Of a stretch of DNA of 64,000 nt, positions 43,653-52,155 are shown in pieces. The position numbers and the translations under genes are program-made. Source of the DNA: Thalassovita litoralis (lineage in GTDB: Bacteria; Pseudomonadota; Alphaproteobacteria; Rhodobacterales; Rhodobacteraceae); assembly GCF_900182725.1 (NCBI RefSeq), contig NZ_FXTO01000002.1, positions 1 through 64,000 of the forward strand, in the 5' to 3' direction. Under the pieces are notes generated by a model, which saw only the letters and a list, made by a program, of their open reading frames with translations, searched no databases and was not told where the DNA came from. The first letter of the stretch is position 1; each line of letters begins with the position of its first letter.

Positions 43653-44891
43653 TCAGCCTTTGGCGGCCAATGTGCTGAGCGTCAGGCACAGTTGGGTTGC
43701 GACGGCCATATCCTGCACAGACACATATTCCAGCGGGCCGTGAATGTTCTGCATCCCGGTGAACAGGTTCGGCGTAGGCACCCCCATTTCCGTCAACCGC
43801 GACCCATCGGTTCCGCCCCGGATTGGCACTGAAACCGGATCAATGCCCAACGCACGGCTGGCATCGCGCGCCAGATCGACCGGGGTCATGTCTTTTTCCA
43901 GCCAATACCGCATGTTGCGATATTGCGGGGTGATATTACAGGTGATCGTGGCGCGGGGTTCGGTTGCTTGTACCGCAGCGCAGACCTGCCGCAGCAGGTT
44001 GCCTTTGGCTTCCAGCCCGTCCAGTTCAAAATCGCGCAGGATGAATTTGATCCGCATTTCAGACGACCCGCCGATCATGTCGGTGGCGTGAATGAACCCT
44101 TCGGTGCCATCCGTCAGTTCCGGCACCATTGTCGATTGCGGCAGGGTTTGAATGATTTTCGCGGCCAGATGGATCGCGTTCACCATCTTGTCCTTGGCAT
44201 AGCCGGGGTGGATTGAAACCCCGGAAATCAGCACCTCGGCCCCATCGGCGGAAAAGCTTTCATATTCGATTTCCCCAACGGCCCCACCGTCGAACGTATA
44301 GGCAAAATCAACCCCCAGATCCTTGGGGAGCTGCGCACCAACGCCGCGCCCGATTTCTTCGTCGGGGGTAAAGGCGATGCGGATGTCCCCGTGTTTGATA
44401 TCCGGGTTGTCCAGCATGTGCCGCGCGGCGGTCATGATGATGGCAACCCCGGCCTTATCATCTGCACCCAACAGCGTTGTGCCGGATGCGGTGATCAGAT
44501 CATGCCCGACCTTTCCGGCCAGATAGGGGTATTCCGATGGCGACAGCACCAGTGACGGATCGTCGGGAAAACTGATGTCGCCGCCGTTATAGCCCTTGAT
44601 CACCCGTGGTTTCACGCCGGTGGCATTGAATTGCGGGGCCGTATCAACATGGGCCAAAAAGCCCATCACTGGCCCCGGTGCCGTGCCGGGGATCGTGGCC
44701 AGAACCACGCCGTAATCCGTTAACTCTACGTCTTTTGCGCCCATGTCTTGCAGTTCCGTTTGCAAAACTCGCAAAATATCGAACTGACGTTCCGTGCTGG
44801 GGGCGGTTGGGGAATCGGCGTCGCTTTGGCTGTCGATGGCCGCGTAGCGCACCAGCCTGTCTTCTAATTCCTGATTGAAATCAGCTTGCAT
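43653..44891 (-). CDS. pepT: Peptidase T (tripeptide aminopeptidase)
   Basis: A 412-residue M20B metallopeptidase that removes N-terminal residues from tripeptides. Metal-binding motifs are FLAHVDTAP, LLGADDKAG and TPDEEIGRG, and GGTDGS near the C terminus matches the family. Length is exactly typical for PepT. The start has AGGAGG. No signal peptide, so cytoplasmic. It is flanked by a convergent regulator and a co-directional LysR gene and looks monocistronic. Confidence 0.96.
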   Translation of the reverse strand: MQADFNQELEDRLVRYAAIDSQSDADSPTAPSTERQFDILRVLQTELQDMGAKDVELTDYGVVLATIPGTAPGPVMGFLAHVDTAPQFNATGVKPRVIKGYNGGDISFPDDPSLVLSPSEYPYLAGKVGHDLITASGTTLLGADDKAGVAIIMTAARHMLDNPDIKHGDIRIAFTPDEEIGRGVGAQLPKDLGVDFAYTFDGGAVGEIEYESFSADGAEVLISGVSIHPGYAKDKMVNAIHLAAKIIQTLPQSTMVPELTDGTEGFIHATDMIGGSSEMRIKFILRDFELDGLEAKGNLLRQVCAAVQATEPRATITCNITPQYRNMRYWLEKDMTPVDLARDASRALGIDPVSVPIRGGTDGSRLTEMGVPTPNLFTGMQNIHGPLEYVSVQDMAVATQLCLTLSTLAAKG

Positions 44892-44940
44892 CGTTGCCTC
44901 CTGTGGTTTGCCCGCAGAAGGGAGCGGGCGCGAGGCAGAG

Positions 44941-45837
44941 TCAACCCTGCCGTAGCCGGTTGAATTCGATATGGCGCGTGAACAGTGTGGTCAGATCGCT
45001 GCGCGGGCGCTTGGGCCAGATCATCTGAATTTCATGTTCGGCATGGGGATCGTCAATTTCCAGAAAAACAACATCCACCATCGGGGCGCGGGACATGGAT
45101 ACCGGCATCAGCGATATGCCCATGCCCTGCGCAATCAACGCCAGTACCGTCAGCCAGTGTTGCACATGATACGGTTCATAGGGTTCAACATCTGCGGTGC
45201 GCAGTAACCCCACGATCCGATCATGGTAATGGGCGGCAAATTCGCGTGAAAACACCAGCACCTTTTCCCCGGCCATATCAGAGATGGAAATTCGGCTGCG
45301 TGCGGCCAGCCGATGATTGCGCGGCACGCAACAGACCAGCCGTTCCGTTTCTATCAGGTGGCTGGTCAGCTCCGGGGGCAGGGGGACCGCATGGATGAAC
45401 CCGACATCGGCCTCGCCCTGCAACAGGGCTTCGATCTGGCGGGTGGTGTTCATTTCATGCAGTTCCAGTTGCACGTTTGGGTGGGCTTCCTCGAAACGGC
45501 GCAGGCTGCGGGGCAGGTCGCGGAACAGCATGGACGGCACAAAGGTCACGGATAATCTGCCAGCGGTTCCTTTGGCCTGTTGTTCAGCCAGAGCGCGGGC
45601 GGCATCCAACTGCCCCAGAATGCGGGCGGCATGTTCGGCAAACACCGCACCCGCGGGCGTCAGCCGCACAGATCGGTTGCTGCGTTCCATCAGTGCAAAG
45701 CCCAGTGTTTCCTCTAGCTGTTTCAGGCTGGCGCTAAGGGGGGGCTGGGAAATATTCAGCCGCGCGGCGGCCCGGCCAAAGTGAAGTTCCTGACTAAGCA
45801 CCAGAAACTGTTGCAACTGGCGAAAGGTGACGGCCAT
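44941..45837 (-). CDS. LysR-family transcriptional regulator
   Basis: A 298-residue regulator with an N-terminal HTH (LHFGRAAARLNISQPPLSASLKQLEETLGFALMERS in overview) and a type 2 periplasmic-binding-like effector domain. The HTH and the start MAVTFRQLQQFLVLSQELHFGRAA resemble regulators of aromatic and organic acid catabolism. AGGAAA precedes the start. It is divergent from the acyl-CoA dehydrogenase/CoA-transferase/TRAP operon, with two LysR-type dyads in the intergenic region. Confidence 0.93.
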   Translation of the reverse strand: MAVTFRQLQQFLVLSQELHFGRAAARLNISQPPLSASLKQLEETLGFALMERSNRSVRLTPAGAVFAEHAARILGQLDAARALAEQQAKGTAGRLSVTFVPSMLFRDLPRSLRRFEEAHPNVQLELHEMNTTRQIEALLQGEADVGFIHAVPLPPELTSHLIETERLVCCVPRNHRLAARSRISISDMAGEKVLVFSREFAAHYHDRIVGLLRTADVEPYEPYHVQHWLTVLALIAQGMGISLMPVSMSRAPMVDVVFLEIDDPHAEHEIQMIWPKRPRSDLTTLFTRHIEFNRLRQG

Positions 45838-45852
45838 TAGGTTTCCTAATTG

Positions 45853-45890
45853 ATACTGTAAATCGTATCGTAAAATACTAAATCAGTATT
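45853..45890. promoter_or_regulatory. Paired LysR-type binding dyads
   Basis: AATACTAAATCAGTATT at 45874-45890 contains ATAC-N7-GTAT, the classic T-N11-A LysR box. A second dyad, ATAC (45853-45856) with GTAT (45865-45868), lies one and a half to two helical turns away. Both are in the 122-bp gap between the divergent LysR gene and the acyl-CoA dehydrogenase gene. Confidence 0.72.
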
Positions 45891-45959
45891 GGAAAGGGAA
45901 TGAGTTATCCGTCACCTTCGCCCGAAACGTGCCAATTCGCCGCGCCAGAGGAGATGTAG

Positions 45960-47687
45960 ATGACCGCCCAAATTCATAAGAATATTCCCGACAGTGCTGG
46001 GCTGAACGCTTATGCCGCCGATACGGCGCTACAAGAACTGGCGCGCCTGTATCTGGATGATGCGAATTACGAACTGGCGCAGCCGGAACTGGACCGGATG
46101 GGCCGCTTGGTGGGTGATCGTCTGGAAGAATTGGCGCTGGTTGCAGATAAAAACCCACCGACCCTGCAAATCCGCGCCCGGAATGGGGCCGATCTGGAAA
46201 AAATCCACAAACACCCCGCGTATGAGGAATTGGAGCGCTACGCCTTTGGCGAATTCGGGCTGGCCGCTATGTCCCACCGCGCGGGTGTGTTCGGGGCGGA
46301 AACCAAGCTGCCGCCGATGGTAAAATATGCGCTGGTCTATTTGTTTGTACAGGCTGAGTTCGGCCTGTGTTGCCCGCTGTCGATGACAGATTCGCTGACC
46401 CGGACGCTGGTTAAGTTCGGGTCCAAAGACCTGATTGATACCTATTTTAACCAACTGACCAGTCAGGACATGGACGAACTTTTCCAAGGGTCGATGTTCA
46501 TGACCGAACAGGTCGCCGGGTCCGATGTGGGGGCGATTGAAACGATTGCCCGGCAGGAAAATGGTGAATGGAAGCTGTACGGGGATAAATGGTTCTGTTC
46601 CAACCCCGACGCGGCGCTGGGCATGGTGCTGGCCCGTCCCGAAGGGGGCGGGGATGGCACCAAGGGGCTGTCGTTGTTCCTGTTACCGCGTGTGCTGCCG
46701 GATGGGCGCAAGAATGATTATCGCATTCTGCGGCTCAAGGAAAAAATGGGTACGAAATCCATGGCCTCGGGGGAAATCGTGATGGAGGGCGCGACCGCCT
46801 ATATCGTGGGCGATCCGGGGCAGGGATTCAAACAGATGACCGACATGATCAACATGTCGCGTCTGGCCAATGGGGTTCGGTCTGCGGGCATGATGCGCCG
46901 TGCCGTGGCCGAGGCTGTGTTTATTTCCAAGAACCGGACGGCGTTTGGCAAACGTCTGATTGATCTGCCGCTGATGCGCCGCCAACTGGCGAAAATGCTG
47001 GTGACGACCGAACAGGGCCGCTCAATGGTGTTCCATACCGCCAAGGTGCTGCAAGCGGCGGATGCGGGGGATGCCGATATGGCCAAGGTGCTGCGCATCC
47101 TGACCCCGCTGATCAAGTTCCGCACCTGCCGCGATGCCCGTAAGGTGGCAGGCGACGGCATGGAGGTGCGCGGCGGTTGCGGCTATATCGAAGAATGGTC
47201 GGACGCCCGTGTGCTGCGGGATGCCCATCTGGGGTCCATCTGGGAAGGCACCAGCAACATCGTTGCGCTGGATGTGGCCCGCGCCACCCGCCGCGAAGGG
47301 GCGCTTGGCCGCCTGTCGGCCTATGTGACGGATTTGCTGGATCAGGCGCAGGCCAAGGGCCGGTCTGTGGCGGCGGTCCGGCTGGCTTTTGCCCGCGCGG
47401 CGGCCCGCATGGAAAAAGTCGCAAATGACAAACAACGCGAAGGCGAAGTGCGCGCCGCAGCCTCGGCGGTGTATAACGCCACCTCGGCGGCTGTGATGTT
47501 GTGGGAAGACGCCAACCTGTCTGCGCAACCGGGGGATCGGGCTGCGCTGGCGCAAGCGGTGCTGGACCACAAACTGTCCCCGCGTGATCCACTGGCGGAT
47601 GAGGAAGATATCAGCCCCGAAATGGTGGCGCTGCTGAATGATGCACTGTCGGGCGAGGGGGCGGAACTTCTGCTGGCGGCACAATGA
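45960..47687 (+). CDS. Long acyl-CoA dehydrogenase-family flavoprotein (AidB-like architecture)
   Basis: A 575-residue protein, about 200 residues longer than classic acyl-CoA dehydrogenases. FMTEQVAGSDVGAIET is the flavin/substrate block, GGCGYIEEWSDARVLRDAHL resembles AidB-like proteins, and IWEGTSNIVALDV holds the Glu at the usual catalytic-base position. About 140 extra C-terminal residues form a helical domain. AGGAG precedes the start. It overlaps the CoA-transferase gene by four bases. With that gene and a TRAP transporter, it probably desaturates an imported carboxylic acid after CoA activation. The substrate is unknown. Confidence 0.9.
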   Translation: MTAQIHKNIPDSAGLNAYAADTALQELARLYLDDANYELAQPELDRMGRLVGDRLEELALVADKNPPTLQIRARNGADLEKIHKHPAYEELERYAFGEFGLAAMSHRAGVFGAETKLPPMVKYALVYLFVQAEFGLCCPLSMTDSLTRTLVKFGSKDLIDTYFNQLTSQDMDELFQGSMFMTEQVAGSDVGAIETIARQENGEWKLYGDKWFCSNPDAALGMVLARPEGGGDGTKGLSLFLLPRVLPDGRKNDYRILRLKEKMGTKSMASGEIVMEGATAYIVGDPGQGFKQMTDMINMSRLANGVRSAGMMRRAVAEAVFISKNRTAFGKRLIDLPLMRRQLAKMLVTTEQGRSMVFHTAKVLQAADAGDADMAKVLRILTPLIKFRTCRDARKVAGDGMEVRGGCGYIEEWSDARVLRDAHLGSIWEGTSNIVALDVARATRREGALGRLSAYVTDLLDQAQAKGRSVAAVRLAFARAAARMEKVANDKQREGEVRAAASAVYNATSAAVMLWEDANLSAQPGDRAALAQAVLDHKLSPRDPLADEEDISPEMVALLNDALSGEGAELLLAAQ

Positions 47688-48883
47688 GCAGAACCGGGGC
47701 ACTGAACGGGTTGCGCGTGATTGATTTGTCGCGCGTGTTGGGTGGGCCTTATGCGGGGCAGATTTTGGGGGATCACGGCGCGGACGTGATCAAGGTCGAA
47801 CCCCCCGCAGGGGATGAAACCCGCGAATGGGGGCCGCCCTTTCTGGATGGCACGGCCTCGTATTTTCTGGGGCTGAACCGCAACAAACGGGCGATGGCGC
47901 TGGATTTGCGCAAAGACGAAGGCCGCGCTGTTTTGCTGCGCCTTCTGGAAGATGCCGATGTGCTGCTGGAAAATTTCAAAACCGGCACGATGGAAAAATG
48001 GGGGCTGGGGTTTGATACGCTCACGGAACGCTTTCCCCGCCTGATCCATTGCCGTGTTAGCGGATTTGGTGCGGATGGCCCTATGGGGGGGATGCCCGGC
48101 TATGACGCTATTTTGCAGGCGATGGGCGGCATCATGACAGTGAACGGCACGCAGGCCAGCGGCCCGATCCGCGTGGGTTTGCCTGTCGTGGATATGGTAA
48201 CAGGGCTTCATGCCGTGCAGGGGATTTTGCTGGCGTTGCATCATCGTAGCCTTACGGGAAAGGGGCAGTTTGTCGAAGCGGCGTTGTTTGATACCGCGCT
48301 GTCGCTGCTGCATCCCCATGCTGCCAATCACGCGCTGTCTGGGAAATTGCCCAGCCTTTCGGGGAACGATCATCCCAATATCTCGCCTTACTCCACATAC
48401 GAAACGGCCACGCGCCCGATCTATCTGGCGGTGGGGAACGATCGGCAATTTGCCAAGCTGTGCGCTGAAATCGGTGCGCCACAGATTGCCGAAGATCCGC
48501 TGTTTGCGTCGAACGGCGCACGTGTGACCAACCGTGACGCGCTAAAAGTCGCGCTGGAAGCGGTCATGACCGCGTTTGATGGGGCTGAACTGGCGGATCG
48601 TCTGATCCGGGCCGGGGTGCCTGCGGGGCCGGTTCTGAATGTCGAGGAGGCACTGGCCCATCCCCACACCGCCCATCGTCAGATGCGCGTGGAAATCGAC
48701 GATTACAAAGGCTTGGGATCGGCTGTGAAGCTGGGGGAAACCCCTGCCGATTATCAAAGCAAGCCGCCCGCTTTTGGCGAACACACGCACATCATTTTGG
48801 CACAGGCCGGATTTTCCGAGGACGAAATCCAGCACCTTGCCGAAACGGGGATAACCCCGACATCCCGCCCGAACAGGGGGTAG
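47684..48883 (+). CDS. Family III CoA-transferase (CaiB/BaiF)
   Basis: A 399-residue CoA-transferase. It opens with GLRVIDLSRVLGGPYAGQILGDHGADVIKVE, the family signature in overview, and contains LNRNKRAMALDL and the GYDAILQAMGG block near 139-149, where these enzymes have their catalytic aspartate. It overlaps the dehydrogenase stop by ATGA. Expected role: moving CoA from a donor such as succinyl-CoA onto an imported carboxylic acid, so that the dehydrogenase can act. Donor and acceptor are not identifiable. Confidence 0.93.
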   Translation: MSRTGALNGLRVIDLSRVLGGPYAGQILGDHGADVIKVEPPAGDETREWGPPFLDGTASYFLGLNRNKRAMALDLRKDEGRAVLLRLLEDADVLLENFKTGTMEKWGLGFDTLTERFPRLIHCRVSGFGADGPMGGMPGYDAILQAMGGIMTVNGTQASGPIRVGLPVVDMVTGLHAVQGILLALHHRSLTGKGQFVEAALFDTALSLLHPHAANHALSGKLPSLSGNDHPNISPYSTYETATRPIYLAVGNDRQFAKLCAEIGAPQIAEDPLFASNGARVTNRDALKVALEAVMTAFDGAELADRLIRAGVPAGPVLNVEEALAHPHTAHRQMRVEIDDYKGLGSAVKLGETPADYQSKPPAFGEHTHIILAQAGFSEDEIQHLAETGITPTSRPNRG

Positions 48884-48925
48884 GGACAGTATAAGTTTGG
48901 AAACAAAAACAGGGAGGAAATCTAC

Positions 48926-50059
48926 ATGTTGACCAAATTCACCGCCGCGCTGACCGCGGCCACACTGGCGCTATCCGCCGCCTTGCCCGCCACCGCAGGC
49001 GAGGCCGAATTGCCCCGCTCGATGCTGTGGTCCACCTATGACGTGGGGTCCAGCGGCTATGTCGAGGCATCGGCCATCGCGGATGCCTTCGCCAAGGAAT
49101 ACGGCACCCGTGTGCGTATCATGCCTTCGGGGACGTCGATCGGGCGTTTGCTGCCGCTGAAAACAGGCCGCGTGCAATATGGCTGGCTGGCGAACGAACT
49201 GTATTTCGCAACCGAGGCACTGTATGATTTCAGCGCACAGGAATGGGGTCCGCAGGACCTGCGCACCATTGCGGGACGTCCGTCGACCTTTGGTATGGCC
49301 ATCGCTGCGGACAGCGGCGTGAAAACCATTGCAGACCTGAAAGGCCGCAAGGTCGCGCGGGTCAAGGCGAACCCGTCGATCAACATCAAGGTCGAAGCGA
49401 TCCTGGCCTTTGCCGGGCTGACCTGGGACGATGTGGAAGTGGTGGAAATGCCGTCCTATGGTGCCTCGCTGAAGGCGCTGGTCGATGGGCAGGTTGTCGC
49501 CGCAGGGTCCACCCCCACCGCCGCCACGCTGTATGAATTGGAAAGCTCGCCGCACGGAATTTACTGGGCGCCGCTGGACAAGGATAACGCCGCAGGCTGG
49601 GACGCGGTTGCCAATGTTGCCACGTTCTTTGCCCCGATCAAAGCCACCAAAGGCGCGGGCATGTCTGCTGAAAACCCGGCTGATATTATCGGTGTGCGCT
49701 ATCCGATGATCGCGGTTTACGCTGACGCGTCCGAGGACGAGGTTTACAACCTGATCAAGGCGCTGAACGAAACCTATGGTATCTACAAAGGGGCCACTGC
49801 CGTCACCGGCGATTGGGCGCTGGAAAAAGCGGGCCGCACCCCATCGGATGCGCCGTTCCACCCCGGTGCTATCCGTTACCTGACCGAAATCGGCCTGTGG
49901 ACCGAGCAGGATCAGGCATGGAACGATGCCCGTCTGGCCCGCCTGAAAAAGGTACAGGCCGCATGGGACGCCGCGACCGAAGAAGCCTTGGATAAAAACA
50001 TTCCGGGCAAGCAATGGGCCGCCTTCTGGGAAGAGTACCGCGCTAAAGCGCTGAACTAA
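48926..50059 (+). CDS. TAXI-family TRAP transporter solute-binding protein
   Basis: A 377-residue periplasmic protein with a signal peptide ending near LPATAG (about residue 24). The mature region has MLWSTYDVGSSGYVEASAIADAF, RVRIMPSGTSIGRLLPLKTGRVQYGW and IADLKGRKVARVKANPSI, typical of TAXI proteins. GGGAGG precedes the start. It lies between the CoA-transferase gene and the fused permease. A very strong hairpin follows it inside the operon. Confidence 0.93.
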   Translation: MLTKFTAALTAATLALSAALPATAGEAELPRSMLWSTYDVGSSGYVEASAIADAFAKEYGTRVRIMPSGTSIGRLLPLKTGRVQYGWLANELYFATEALYDFSAQEWGPQDLRTIAGRPSTFGMAIAADSGVKTIADLKGRKVARVKANPSINIKVEAILAFAGLTWDDVEVVEMPSYGASLKALVDGQVVAAGSTPTAATLYELESSPHGIYWAPLDKDNAAGWDAVANVATFFAPIKATKGAGMSAENPADIIGVRYPMIAVYADASEDEVYNLIKALNETYGIYKGATAVTGDWALEKAGRTPSDAPFHPGAIRYLTEIGLWTEQDQAWNDARLARLKKVQAAWDAATEEALDKNIPGKQWAAFWEEYRAKALN

Positions 50060-50073
50060 GCCCTTATTATTCG

Positions 50074-50109
50074 CCGCCGTTTGGGGATGAGTCCCCGAAC
50101 GGCGGTTTT
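50074..50109 (+). terminator. Strong intra-operon hairpin (partial terminator or 3'-end stabiliser)
   Basis: CCGCCGTTTGGGGA (50074-50087) pairs over 14 bp with TCCCCGAACGGCGG (50092-50105), with one G-T pair and a 4-base loop, and is followed by TTTT. It lies in the 71-bp gap between the binding-protein and permease genes, so it probably lowers permease relative to binding protein. Confidence 0.82.
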
Positions 50110-50130
50110 CCCTTTTTCAAAGGTATCGCC

Positions 50131-52065
50131 ATGTCTACCCAAGCTGACCCCGTGCTGGAGACAGCCGCGCCAGCCAACCCCCGTCTGAGCGGGGCAACAC
50201 GCGTTGCCGTTGCCGTTTTGGGCGTTGCCGGTTTGGTCGCGATTGTCGTCCAGACGTTCAACCTGTCCGCCTTTGGCCTGTTTCCGCTGCTGGCCAATCG
50301 CTATTATTACCTGTTGATTGCCCTGTTTCTGGCTGCGTCCTTTTTGATCATGCCCGCGCGATCCGCCAATCGTGATGCCCCGGCCAATCTGTTGGATTGG
50401 GGACTGGCTGTGCTGGCAATCGGATCGGGGCTGTATCTGTCTGTCGTGGCCGAAAATATCCTGACAGGTGGTTGGGATGTGGTGGCGCCGCCCGTTGCCG
50501 CCGCAGTATCCGGTGTTCTGGTGGCCCTGTCCCTGGAAGCGGTGCGCCGGTCTGGCGGCGCGATCCTGCTGGTGATCTGCGGGTTTTTCGCGGCCTATCC
50601 GTTATTTGCCGATTATCTGCCCGGTTTCCTGTGGGGACCATCGCTGAGCCTGACCGAAACCGTGGCGGCACATGCGATGGGCATGGAAAGCATCATTGGC
50701 ATTCCGCTGCGCGTGGTCGCCGATACGTTGGTGGGTTTCATCATTTTTGGCGCAGTGCTGAATGCGATGGGCGGCGGGCAGTTTTTCATGGACCTGTCGA
50801 TGGCCCTGATGGGCAAATCGCGGGGCGGGCCTGCCAAGGTGGCGATCCTGTCCAGCGGGTTGTTCGGGTCATTGTCGGGGTCGGTGATTTCCAACGTGCT
50901 GACCACCGGGCGGCTGACCATTCCGGCCATGCAGCGCGCGGGCTATCCGCCCAAATACGCCGCCGCGGTCGAGGCCTGCGCGTCGACCGGCGGAACGCTG
51001 ATGCCGCCGGTGATGGGGGCTGTGGCCTTTATCATGGCGTCGTTTCTGGATACGTCCTATACCACGATCATTGTTGCGGCGCTGGTGCCGTCGGTGCTGT
51101 ATTATCTGGCGCTGTTGTTGCAAGTGGACCTGTATGCCGCCCGCAAGGGGCTGGCCCCCGCCGGGACCGAAGATATTCCCGCTTTGCCCCGCGTGCTGGC
51201 CGAAGGCTGGCACCATCTGGTGTCCCTGATCCTGTTGGTGGGGATGCTGTTCGTGCTGTCGCCCAGCCGCGCGGCCTATTACGCAACGGTGCTGATGCTG
51301 ATGCTGGGGCTGCTGCGCCACCGCCGTATGCCGACACTCGGCGCTGCCCGTGATCTGCTGGAGGATGTGACCGGCAATATCGCCTATCTGATTGCTACGC
51401 TGTGCGGGATCGGGTTGGTGGTTGGATCACTGGCGATCACCGGCGTGGGCAGCGCCTTTTCGCGCGAACTGGTGCAATATGGCGGGCAAAGCGTATTCCT
51501 GCTGTTGGTGCTGGGGGCGTTGACCAGCTTTGTTCTGGGGATGGGGATGACGGTTTCGGCCTGTTATATCTTCCTTGCGACGGTGCTGGCCCCGGCCTTG
51601 GTGGAACTGGGGCTGTCGCCCATCGGGGCGCATTTGTTCGTGCTGTATTGGGGGATGCTGTCCTATATCACGCCGCCTGTGGCACTGGCGTCGATCACCG
51701 CAGCACAGATTTCCGGTGCGAAGGGGCTGGAAACCGGCTTTACCTCGATGCGACTGGGGGCGGCGCTGTTCATTCTGCCGTTTGTGTTCGTTTATGAACC
51801 GGCCTTGTTGTTGCAGGGCGATCCGCTGACGATCCTGTTTTCTGTCGGCAGTGCGGTTCTGGCGCTGACTGCGCTATCCTGCGCGCTGGAGGGACATCTG
51901 TATCAGGTGGGCCGCATTGGTCCGGTGGCCCGGTTGGTGACTGGGGTCGGGGCGCTGCTGCTGATGATACCGGACCGGATGTACGAAGCCGCAGGGTTGG
52001 CTTTGGTTTTGGGACTGGCGTTGTTGCTAACGATGTTAAACAAGGCCCGCCCAACGGCTGCCTGA
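50131..52065 (+). CDS. TRAP transporter fused permease (DctQM type)
   Basis: A 644-residue membrane protein with the small and large TRAP subunits in one chain and about 16 predicted helices. GGPAKVAILSSGLFGSLSGSVISNVLTTG and ASTGGTLMPPVMGAVAF are the TAXI-associated permease signatures, and LGMGMTVSACYIF is the second repeat motif. It lacks the DUF3394 tail found in the 38894-41530 permease. AAAGG precedes the start. It is the last gene of the LysR-controlled operon. Confidence 0.93.
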   Translation: MSTQADPVLETAAPANPRLSGATRVAVAVLGVAGLVAIVVQTFNLSAFGLFPLLANRYYYLLIALFLAASFLIMPARSANRDAPANLLDWGLAVLAIGSGLYLSVVAENILTGGWDVVAPPVAAAVSGVLVALSLEAVRRSGGAILLVICGFFAAYPLFADYLPGFLWGPSLSLTETVAAHAMGMESIIGIPLRVVADTLVGFIIFGAVLNAMGGGQFFMDLSMALMGKSRGGPAKVAILSSGLFGSLSGSVISNVLTTGRLTIPAMQRAGYPPKYAAAVEACASTGGTLMPPVMGAVAFIMASFLDTSYTTIIVAALVPSVLYYLALLLQVDLYAARKGLAPAGTEDIPALPRVLAEGWHHLVSLILLVGMLFVLSPSRAAYYATVLMLMLGLLRHRRMPTLGAARDLLEDVTGNIAYLIATLCGIGLVVGSLAITGVGSAFSRELVQYGGQSVFLLLVLGALTSFVLGMGMTVSACYIFLATVLAPALVELGLSPIGAHLFVLYWGMLSYITPPVALASITAAQISGAKGLETGFTSMRLGAALFILPFVFVYEPALLLQGDPLTILFSVGSAVLALTALSCALEGHLYQVGRIGPVARLVTGVGALLLMIPDRMYEAAGLALVLGLALLLTMLNKARPTAA

Positions 52066-52104
52066 GCAGAGCAAGGTTGTCGCTGGGACAACTTGAAAAC
52101 GTAA

Positions 52105-52132
52105 ATAGGGCCGGTCCAAAGACCGGCCCTAT
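52105..52132. terminator. Bidirectional GC-rich terminator hairpin
   Basis: ATAGGGCCGGTC (52105-52116) and GACCGGCCCTAT (52121-52132) form a perfect 12-bp stem with a CAAA loop. It lies between the convergent TRAP permease and DctP-type genes. No T-run. Confidence 0.78.
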
Positions 52133-52155
52133 CCACAAATCACGACTGATAGGGA

